Part shown: piece after piece, positions 25,172-30,414 of the stretch
Numbering within the stretch: position 1 is the first letter of the stretch
Layout of the letters: every line of letters starts with the position of its first letter
From: CAYOEJ01 sp964403015
GTDB lineage: Bacteria; Actinomycetota; Actinomycetes; Actinomycetales; Actinomycetaceae
Assembly (NCBI GenBank): GCA_964403015.1
Contig: CAYOEJ010000020.1
Location: 1 to 30,414 of the forward strand
Direction of reading: 5' to 3'
DNA: 30,414 nt
Notes under the pieces: model-generated
What the model saw: the letters and a program-made list of their open reading frames with translations, nothing else
The model's database searches: none
Told to the model about the DNA's origin: nothing
Made by a program: the position numbers and the translations under genes

Positions 25172-25420
25172 ATGGGCCGGCAGAAGTCTCGCCGCGTGGT
25201 GCGCCTTTCAAGGGTGGATCAAGAGCGCCTTGATAAGGGCGAAATTCAGACGCCCGAAGAGGCGGTTCATTTGTTCGACGCCGGACCAATCCGGAATGAC
25301 TGGAAAGGACCTGCAGGGACTCAGGGCCAGGCTGGGAAGAAGGTCGGTCAGGGGGAGCAGCTAAGCCCTCGTGACCGCGAGATCTTGTCCGATCGGCCGC
25401 CCCACTTCGGAAAGCTGTAA
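25172..25420 (+). CDS. Small basic protein, function unknown
   Basis: An 82-residue protein starting 2 bp after the stop of the helicase-like gene, so surely co-transcribed. The N-terminus is basic (MGRQKSRRVVRLSR), the middle is Gly/Gln-rich, and the end reads LSDRPPHFGKL. No domain recognised. Its tight linkage suggests it works with the giant protein. No strong Shine-Dalgarno, consistent with translational coupling. Confidence 0.7.
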   Translation: MGRQKSRRVVRLSRVDQERLDKGEIQTPEEAVHLFDAGPIRNDWKGPAGTQGQAGKKVGQGEQLSPRDREILSDRPPHFGKL

Positions 25421-25437
25421 CTGACTGGAATGTAAAC

Positions 25438-25471
25438 AATTGGCGGGTGACCACGTGGTCACCCGCCAATT
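25438..25471. terminator. Perfect 34-bp palindrome, bidirectional terminator
   Basis: A 15-bp stem (AATTGGCGGGTGACC) with an ACGT loop and its exact complement, followed by CTTTT on the + strand. It lies between the convergent small gene and mscL. Confidence 0.93.
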
Positions 25472-25505
25472 CTTTTAAGCTCTGTGCGCTTATAAACGCC
25501 CGGCC

Positions 25506-25910
25506 TTAGAGCTTCGGAAGCTCGGTGGTACCGGGGCGGTCGCCGTTGGTGGCAAGCAGGTCGCGGATCTCGGTAAGGAGCTCGACGGAAGCCTCCGGTG
25601 CCTCAACAACCTCTTCCTTGCGGGAGAGCTTGTTCATCGGGGTTACGACGAAGAAGTAGAGTGCAGCTGCGACGAGCAGGAAGTTCACAAGTGCAGTGAG
25701 CACGGTGCCCGGCTGAATAGGGGTGGTGCCGAGGTGGAACATACCAACCGTGTCGAACTTGGGCTGACCGAAAATGGCCGCAATCATCGGCATGAGAACG
25801 TTATCTGTGATGGCGGTGACGATCGGGGTGAATGCGCCGCCGATGATGATGCCAACGGCCATGTCTACGACGTTGCCGCGGCTAATAAATTCCTTGAAAC
25901 CCTTAAGCAT
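25506..25910 (-). CDS. mscL: Large-conductance mechanosensitive channel MscL
   Basis: A 134-residue homopentameric channel that opens under high membrane tension to release solutes during osmotic downshock. MLKGFKEFISRGN is the conserved N-terminus, TM1 is VVDMAVGIIIGGAFTPIV with the pore-lining segment, and TM2 is LTALVNFLLVAAALYFFVV, followed by the charged cytoplasmic helix (LLTEIRDLLA). I chose the ATG at 25910 (AGGA 7 nt upstream). A further in-frame ATG at 25961 overlaps the stop of the upstream SAF gene (ATGA) but gives a non-conserved extension. Confidence 0.96.
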   Translation of the reverse strand: MLKGFKEFISRGNVVDMAVGIIIGGAFTPIVTAITDNVLMPMIAAIFGQPKFDTVGMFHLGTTPIQPGTVLTALVNFLLVAAALYFFVVTPMNKLSRKEEVVEAPEASVELLTEIRDLLATNGDRPGTTELPKL

Positions 25911-25957
25911 GGGTTGTCCTTTCGCTGAAAATTCCGGGTGCGTGGTGAAGGGAACAA

Positions 25958-26764
25958 TCATGCGTAGCCGGAGAGGACAGCATGAAAGGGCGTCCTCGCT
26001 CCAATACCAATGATTAGACTAGTGGTTTTATTTGGAATTGCTACATAAAAGATTCTTTTGTCAGCGACGTCACTGAGAAGATTCGAACTCCCTGGCTCCA
26101 CAGCCATACCAACGATTAACGCGCCTTCAACCACGAGTGTCGCTTCTGGGGTTTCGGCAAATTCATCGGGTGGCGCGTATAGATCTATTCGCGAGCCCAC
26201 CTCGAGTAAGCCGAGCCCGCCGTCGTCGGCAAGTGTGACTGCAACAATCGAAGTCCCCTCCGGAGCCGTGGAGAGGAAATCCTGGTCGATGAGGTGCGGA
26301 CGAAGGATGGGTGCGCCGGAGGGGAGAGGAGCAACGATGGGTTTTCCAATGGCATCGGCGATATCTGTGACAGCACCGGGAGGCACGGCGCTCTGCGGAA
26401 GCGAGAGCATTCCTAACTCAGCCTCGGTCAGGATCTGACCCGAGGAGAGCTCGGAATCGGCGACGACGACAGCAGTGGTCGTCTCACGCTCGCCGGCGAA
26501 AACACTCAGGACCGATTGGGCTAAAACGCCGACTGCAATTGCCACGAGCACCCAGCGCCACCTCCAAAACAGCGCACGCAGCGAGGTAGCGCTCAACGTG
26601 CGGCTAGTGCTCACTTTGCGCGACGTGCCACCGGTCCGCGGAGAGTTTCCCCGCTCGACATTTGAAGGGAACCGATCACGCGTGTCCTCGCGAGTCGTTT
26701 CCTGTGACTGGGATCGATGGTCGTCGGAAACGCGCGAGCGGAAGGGAATGCTGAACTTGGCCAT
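25958..26764 (-). CDS. SAF-domain (CpaB/RcpC-like) membrane protein
   Basis: A 268-residue protein. The polar N-terminus (1-65) lies in the cytoplasm, a single TM is at ~71-90 (WVLVAIAVGVLAQSVLSVFA), then an extracytoplasmic SAF domain at ~97-158 (TAVVVADSELSSGQILTEAEL … PIVAPLPSGAPILRPHL) and an RcpC-like remainder. CpaB proteins help assemble Flp pili, but no other tad genes are nearby; in actinobacteria this solitary form usually sits next to mscL, and its role is not known. The stop lies about 47 bp before the mscL start, so the two are likely one operon. The start is the most upstream ATG and may be too long. Confidence 0.82.
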   Translation of the reverse strand: MAKFSIPFRSRVSDDHRSQSQETTREDTRDRFPSNVERGNSPRTGGTSRKVSTSRTLSATSLRALFWRWRWVLVAIAVGVLAQSVLSVFAGERETTTAVVVADSELSSGQILTEAELGMLSLPQSAVPPGAVTDIADAIGKPIVAPLPSGAPILRPHLIDQDFLSTAPEGTSIVAVTLADDGGLGLLEVGSRIDLYAPPDEFAETPEATLVVEGALIVGMAVEPGSSNLLSDVADKRIFYVAIPNKTTSLIIGIGARTPFHAVLSGYA

Positions 26765-26911
26765 GTCCCGAGTCTCGCGCTTCGCCTTAGGGAGCGGCAG
26801 AAAGAGCTCTCAATTGTGGAGACTGGTCGAGGTGGCGTGGCGTGTGGATAAACAGAAGGGTGGTCGCCGCTCGATCAGTAATCGTCCGCCGTCGTCCGCA
26901 GCCGACTTAAC

Positions 26912-26968
26912 CAGCCCCTTTGAACAGCCGTATTAAACAACTATGTGGAACAGCCCCTTTGAACGGCC
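26912..26968. repeat. 18-bp direct repeat at 39-bp spacing
   Basis: CAGCCCCTTTGAAC(A/G)GCC occurs at 26912-26929 and 26951-26968. It lies in the 231-bp intergenic between the two leftward genes, just past the 3' end of the cyclo-ligase gene. No gene seen here; the FmdB zinc-ribbon gene often found at this position in actinobacteria is absent. Confidence 0.75.
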
Positions 26969-26995
26969 ATTTCAACAGCCGCCTCGAACCCCCGC

Positions 26996-27640
26996 TTAGG
27001 GGCGCGGCTCAGTCTCCTCGGCAGCGCGGGTAGCCACGTGCCCATCAGGCAGAATGACAAACGGCACGCGCACATCCATGTCGTCTTGAGGTACGAAGGC
27101 GTCGGTATATTCCCAGGGGAAAATCATGGCTCCCACAAGTGTGTGCGGCCTGACCTGCTTAAGTGCGCGGTCGTACCAGCCGCCGCCCTGCCCCAATCGG
27201 CTTCCCTCGTGGTTCACCGCCAGCGCCGGAATAATGAGGGCCTCAACATTCTCGAGGTAGTCCTTGTCCAATGCTTCTCCCGAAGGCTCTGGTGGGCGGC
27301 CGGGAGCCATTTGCTGGAGATCATCGCGGCCCTTGTAGATACCCCACGCGCGCGTGAGGCCCGGACCGAGCTTAGGGAGAACGACAGTCTTGCCAGCATT
27401 GGCGAGTTCGTCAAGGAGACTATCGGTCCGAGGCTCCGACGAGGTCGACACGTAGCACGCAACAACCTTCCGGTCACCCACGAAATTTAGGGAAGCTTCT
27501 ATCCAGTCGCTTTCAAATTTGGTGCGCGCTTGCTCCGCTTTGCGCCGTCGCTCCTCGCGAACGGCAGAACGGAGTATTTGCTTAGCTTCTTCGACGTCTA
27601 GTGAGGAGACGTCCGGAAGACTCGACGTTAAGCTTGCCAT
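26996..27640 (-). CDS. 5-formyltetrahydrofolate cyclo-ligase
   Basis: A 214-residue enzyme that converts 5-formyl-THF to 5,10-methenyl-THF with ATP, returning folate to the one-carbon pool. The N-terminal helix has LRSAVREERR, the substrate region VACYVSTSSEPRTDSLL, and the signature LGQGGGWYDRAL (149-160) replaces the more common GxGxGYYDR. From the ATG at 27640 the length is normal for the family; the open frame upstream to 27883 overlaps the divergent glp gene and is not conserved. The 148 bp to glp form a divergent promoter region. Confidence 0.92.
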   Translation of the reverse strand: MASLTSSLPDVSSLDVEEAKQILRSAVREERRRKAEQARTKFESDWIEASLNFVGDRKVVACYVSTSSEPRTDSLLDELANAGKTVVLPKLGPGLTRAWGIYKGRDDLQQMAPGRPPEPSGEALDKDYLENVEALIIPALAVNHEGSRLGQGGGWYDRALKQVRPHTLVGAMIFPWEYTDAFVPQDDMDVRVPFVILPDGHVATRAAEETEPRP

Positions 27641-27755
27641 ACCTAAATTCTTCCATGTTTTACGACTAATTTCGCCTCCCGAGTGTCCGCTTATAGGTAG
27701 AAAAACCCCGCGTGGTCTGCGCCTGTGCTTCCCGCACCGCCACGCACCGCCTAGG

Positions 27756-27761
27756 TACACT
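27756..27761 (+). promoter_or_regulatory. Putative -10 element of glp
   Basis: TACACT is a good TANNNT match 27 bp before the glp start. No clear -35. AGGAAG at 27779-27784 is the ribosome binding site. Confidence 0.4.
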
Positions 27762-27788
27762 GAGGACAGTAAATTCTTAGGAAGATAA

Positions 27789-29000
27789 ATGAAGTCTGTT
27801 TCCGACCACCTCGCTGAGTGCCTCGCCGTATCCGCCCCATTGCCGCCTTTTGGGGTGGTTTTGGACGACGCCGTTGGCTGCATTCTCGCCGATAACGTGC
27901 GTTCGCTCGTGGATGTTCCCCAAGCGGATCTGGCGGCCCGTGACGGCTATGCGGTTCGCGCCAAAGACGTGATGGGCGCTAGCCCTGACGCTCCTGCGGT
28001 GCTTCGTGTTGTGGATGAAATTCGCGCCGATATGGTTGATCCGAGTTCGGTTCCAGAGGGAACAGCTTCACGCATATCTTCCGGAGCTCCGTTGCCAGTG
28101 GATGCCGACGCCGTGGTTCCCATCGAGCATTCTGACCAAGGGCGCGCTGAGGTCGAGTTGCGCCAGAGTGTGGAGCCGGGCGCTAATGTTCGCCGACGTG
28201 CCGAGGATCTCGGTGCGGGCGAGGTTATCCTGCAGGCGGGAACGCGTATTGGAGCGCGCCAGATCGCGCTACTTGCTTCGGCAGGTCACTCGCGTGTGGT
28301 TGTCCATCCGAGTCCGCGCGTCGTCATCATGTCGATCGGAGACGAACTGCAAGAACCCGGTAGGCCTGCCACGAGGGGCAAGATCTACGACGCCAACTCG
28401 CACGCGCTCGCGACCGCGATTAAGGACGCGGGAGCGGACGTCTATAGGGTCGGGTCCGTCTCGGATGACAAACGCGAGCTTCGTGAGGTGCTAGAAGACC
28501 AGCTCGTGCGAGCAGACATCATTATCACCACCGGCGGCCTTTCCTACGGCGGTGGTGACACTCTTAAGGAAGTTCTCTCACCGTTGGGAACTGTGCGCTT
28601 CGATAATGTTGCGATGTCACCGGGCCGCCAGCTCGGCGTGGGCAAACTGGATGACACCACGATTTTCTGTCTTCCGGGTGCTCCAGTCGCTGCTCTCACG
28701 AGCTTTGAAGTTTTCATTAGACCCGCACTGCGCAAAATGGCCGGACACAGCCAGATCCATCGCAGAACGATCACGGCTAAAGTCGTTCGCGGATGGGAAT
28801 CTCCCGCGGGCGTGCAAGAGTTCGTACGGGCAAAGGTGTTGGGCAACCCCTCGGATGGATACCAGGTGGAGCCCACCGGAGATCCGTCGCGGTCGCTTCT
28901 TACGGGGCTGTCTGAAGCGAATTGTTTGGCGATCGTTCCCCCGAGCCATCGACAGGTGGCAGTGGGAGACACACTCGAATGCGTGGTGCTCGACCGCTAG
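27789..29000 (+). CDS. glp: Glp, MoeA/gephyrin-like divisome protein
   Basis: A 403-residue protein of the MoeA/gephyrin fold. RDGYAV (51-56), SGAPLPVDADAVVPIEH (~98-114) and MSIGDELQEPG are conserved. MoeA catalytic positions are altered: TTGGLSYGGGD (247-257) where MoeA has SVGDxD, MSPGRQLG (276-283), and CLPGAP (294-299) where MoeA has LPGNP. In Corynebacterium, Glp is a MoeA-like protein that binds FtsZ and is tethered by the membrane receptor GlpR. Here a GlpR/SepX homologue lies immediately downstream and no molybdenum-cofactor genes are nearby, so I favour the division role over molybdotransferase. It starts with ATG behind AGGAAG. Confidence 0.9.
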   Translation: MKSVSDHLAECLAVSAPLPPFGVVLDDAVGCILADNVRSLVDVPQADLAARDGYAVRAKDVMGASPDAPAVLRVVDEIRADMVDPSSVPEGTASRISSGAPLPVDADAVVPIEHSDQGRAEVELRQSVEPGANVRRRAEDLGAGEVILQAGTRIGARQIALLASAGHSRVVVHPSPRVVIMSIGDELQEPGRPATRGKIYDANSHALATAIKDAGADVYRVGSVSDDKRELREVLEDQLVRADIIITTGGLSYGGGDTLKEVLSPLGTVRFDNVAMSPGRQLGVGKLDDTTIFCLPGAPVAALTSFEVFIRPALRKMAGHSQIHRRTITAKVVRGWESPAGVQEFVRAKVLGNPSDGYQVEPTGDPSRSLLTGLSEANCLAIVPPSHRQVAVGDTLECVVLDR

Positions 29001-29057
29001 GGTGATTTAGCTCCTCCCGATCTGGGGTCGCCCGCAGGTTTTGCGAGACGCTATGGG

Positions 29058-29093
29058 GACAATGTGACAGATGTGAACGATGTGCATGAATGG
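29058..29093 (+). repeat. Four degenerate 9-bp tandem repeats after glp
   Basis: Consecutive 9-mers at 29058-29066, 29067-29075, 29076-29084 and 29085-29093 share the pattern xAxxATGTG (last copy degenerate). They lie in the 173-bp spacer between glp and glpR. No gene here. Confidence 0.55.
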
Positions 29094-29159
29094 TCCCTGT
29101 CCTGCTAGAAATTAGGGCAACACACCACGCTCACATCGCCGCCCCTTAGCCCGCATTTT

Positions 29160-29165
29160 TATAGC
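29160..29165 (+). promoter_or_regulatory. Possible -10 of a near-leaderless glpR promoter
   Basis: TATAGC lies 8 nt before the glpR ATG, with no Shine-Dalgarno between, consistent with a transcript starting at or within a base or two of the start codon. Confidence 0.35.
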
Positions 29166-29173
29166 TTGGATGC

Positions 29174-30244
29174 ATGGGTATCGAAGGATTTGCAATGGCG
29201 TTAGCTGTGCTTTTCCTCTTGGCATATATCGTTCCCACAATGCTGCGGCAGCGGCGGATTTACGCGGACGCCCCCATCGAAGAACGATACGCCGAGGATC
29301 TGCGGCTCATCACCGGCAGAACCCTCTCGGCACCCCCGAACAACGAACGCGGAACAATTTTTACGACGGAGCGCAAAATGACTACATCAAAGCCCAAAGC
29401 TGCATCCCAAGCAGTTAAGCTTCGCGCCGTCGCACGCGACCGTTCCCGTGCTCGCGCACGAATCTCGCAGCGCAAGGCCTTCCAAGCGCGCGGCATCCTC
29501 CTCGGAGGTGCGATCGCAGCTCTCACCGTGATCTTCTGGATCGCGGCAGGTTTTACCGGCTTCCCCGCGGCAGTTGCTATCGCCTCAACAGTTCTTGGCG
29601 GCGCCTACCTCGTTGGCTTCGGCTACGTCGTCACCGAGTGGAACAGGGCCGACGACGAAGATCGCGAGCGTATCGCCCGCGCTGACCGTGTGCTTGACTC
29701 CCGTGGCAAGAAGGTTCGTGCGAGCTTTGATCGAGTGAGCGCGAAGACGGCGGCAGGCGAGGCTACTGCAGATACATCCGCTGCGCGTTCCTCGGCTGCG
29801 AAGGCTATCGCTGAGAAGCCGTTGGACTCTGACCACGCAGTGGCGCAGGACGCCATCGAGATTGCCCCGGCTGTCGCTCCGACTACAGCGGCGGACGAGG
29901 AGACCTCAGGCTCCGTCGTCGTCGAGAAGGCTGAGAAGGCTTCAGAAGCTTCTATCGGTACCAAGCCCAAGACGCAGGCGCGTCCCATCACGCCGCGCGT
30001 AGCTGCTCCGGCCTACACACTGAAGCCGACGATTCAGAAGCGCACCGTGAAGCCATACGTGGCGCCCGAGCCGGATGAGGCCGATGTTCCCTTCCGTCCC
30101 ACACAGGTGGGTCAGCGACTGGGAGATGCCGAGCTCGAGCTCCCCAATGCAGCTTCCCAGATGTCGGGCGAAGAAGAGCTGCGTTCCGATCTTCTCGGCG
30201 GAGGCTCGACCCTCGACGCCCTTCTCGACCGTCGTCGAGCATAA
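29174..30244 (+). CDS. glpR: GlpR/SepX-type membrane divisome protein
   Basis: A 356-residue membrane protein. TM1 is at ~6-22 (FAMALAVLFLLAYIVP) followed by the family motif RQRRIYADAPIEERYAEDLRLITGR, very like the SepX/GlpR N-terminus. A basic stretch (87-105) leads to a TM hairpin at ~107-128 and ~131-153 (FWIAAGFTGF … GFGYVVTEWN). The rest (155-356) is a disordered, Ala/Glu/Thr-rich cytoplasmic tail with a conserved-looking basic-aromatic patch (QKRTVKPYVAPEP) and an acidic end; such a tail could carry the Glp-binding motif (inference). GlpR anchors Glp at the septum in corynebacteria; SepX is its Streptomyces relative. The rimJ gene often placed between the two is absent. Confidence 0.88.
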   Translation: MGIEGFAMALAVLFLLAYIVPTMLRQRRIYADAPIEERYAEDLRLITGRTLSAPPNNERGTIFTTERKMTTSKPKAASQAVKLRAVARDRSRARARISQRKAFQARGILLGGAIAALTVIFWIAAGFTGFPAAVAIASTVLGGAYLVGFGYVVTEWNRADDEDRERIARADRVLDSRGKKVRASFDRVSAKTAAGEATADTSAARSSAAKAIAEKPLDSDHAVAQDAIEIAPAVAPTTAADEETSGSVVVEKAEKASEASIGTKPKTQARPITPRVAAPAYTLKPTIQKRTVKPYVAPEPDEADVPFRPTQVGQRLGDAELELPNAASQMSGEEELRSDLLGGGSTLDALLDRRRA

Positions 30245-30262
30245 GGTCTGGTTTCCGGACCT
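30244..30262. terminator. Short hairpin at the glpR stop
   Basis: AGGTCTGG pairs with CCGGACCT (one wobble) around TTT, beginning at the last base of the stop codon. A secondary terminator or RNA-end protector. Confidence 0.45.
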
Positions 30263-30305
30263 AAGTAGCAATCGGTTTCAGGTGACTTAGACATTACACA
30301 TTTTC

Positions 30306-30338
30306 AAAGAAGCGCATCCTGCGGGGTGCGCTTCTTTT
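30306..30338. terminator. Rho-independent terminator after glpR
   Basis: A 14-bp stem (AAAGAAGCGCATCC with GGGTGCGCTTCTTT, one wobble), TGCG loop, T-rich end. Confidence 0.92.
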
Positions 30339-30347
30339 GATTTCAGT

Positions 30348-30353
30348 TAGGCT
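30348..30353 (+). promoter_or_regulatory. Putative -10 (TAGGCT) of a leaderless promoter for the final gene
   Basis: TAGGCT lies exactly 7 nt before the ATG at 30361, and there is no Shine-Dalgarno. Confidence 0.45.
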
Positions 30354-30360
30354 TTCGCTC

Positions 30361-30414
30361 ATGACCACAGTCGTTTTCCTGCACGGATCGAGCTATTCTC
30401 CGCTGGTTTGGAGA
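30361..30414 (+). CDS. Alpha/beta-hydrolase family protein (5' end only)
   Basis: The frame opens MTTVVFLHGSSYSPLVWR and runs off the window. The first strand plus FLHGSS (oxyanion-region HG motif) and the following aromatic W are typical of alpha/beta-hydrolases such as esterases. Only 18 residues are visible, so substrate cannot be guessed. Confidence 0.6.
   Translation, partial: MTTVVFLHGSSYSPLVWR

Noticed and set aside
30346..30356. DtxR operator near the last gene
   Set aside because: Only a TTAGGCT half-site without its partner; better explained as a -10 region.

Overview
The window looks like the chromosome of a moderately high-GC actinomycete, most like Actinomycetaceae (Trueperella/Arcanobacterium/Actinomyces relatives). 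The assignment rests on gene content: a DtxR/IdeR repressor with the full set of iron ligands at DtxR numbering, a CspB–DUF3027 pair, the actinobacterial division pair Glp and GlpR/SepX, Mtb-type SerC, an OmpR/HisKA pair, GTG/TTG starts and several promoters that look leaderless. No prophage, transposase or CRISPR is visible. Four runs of exactly 100 N (780-879, 11642-11741, 12840-12939, 20159-20258) are assembly gaps of unknown true length. Two of them cut genes and cause artificial frame breaks.

Layout. 1-273 holds two copies of a 74-bp hairpin-bearing repeat. 274-2032 (-) is an HD-type phosphohydrolase relative with a decapeptide-repeat tail. 2159-3822 (+) is an SDR oxidoreductase overlapping a PlsC acyltransferase. 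6743-3819 (-) is an operon of a NYN nuclease, an OmpR-type regulator and a sensor kinase. 6744-7145 is non-coding and contains about 120 nt of back-to-back hairpins. 9976-7146 (-) is a secreted TPM-domain protein followed by PspA (envelope stress). 10337-12816 (+) is CspB, DUF3027 and ManA. 13041-14534 is a purine permease. 15742-14651 (-) is SerC, divergent from dtxR (15903-16580). 16958-17758 is a secreted NlpC/P60 wall hydrolase behind a long regulatory region. 17989-18909 is a tandem universal stress protein, followed by tRNA-Arg(CCT) and TrhO. 20310-25169 encodes a 1619-residue protein with the architecture of an SF1 helicase plus Vsr-like nuclease but with the catalytic motifs eroded, followed by a small basic protein. 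25910-25506 and 26764-25958 (-) are MscL and a SAF/CpaB-like protein. 27640-26996 (-) is 5-formyl-THF cyclo-ligase. 27789-30244 (+) is Glp and its membrane receptor GlpR/SepX. An alpha/beta-hydrolase begins at 30361.

Themes. Many genes concern envelope growth and stress: PspA/TPM, NlpC/P60, MscL, PlsC, Glp/GlpR and the two-component system. The most unusual points are the apparently inactive giant helicase/nuclease, the clustered hairpins at 6953-7072, the HD protein with HG in place of HD, and a recurring habit of short tandem duplications (9-39 bp) just after or across stop codons. Three of the four assembly gaps also abut tandem repeats or a strong hairpin.
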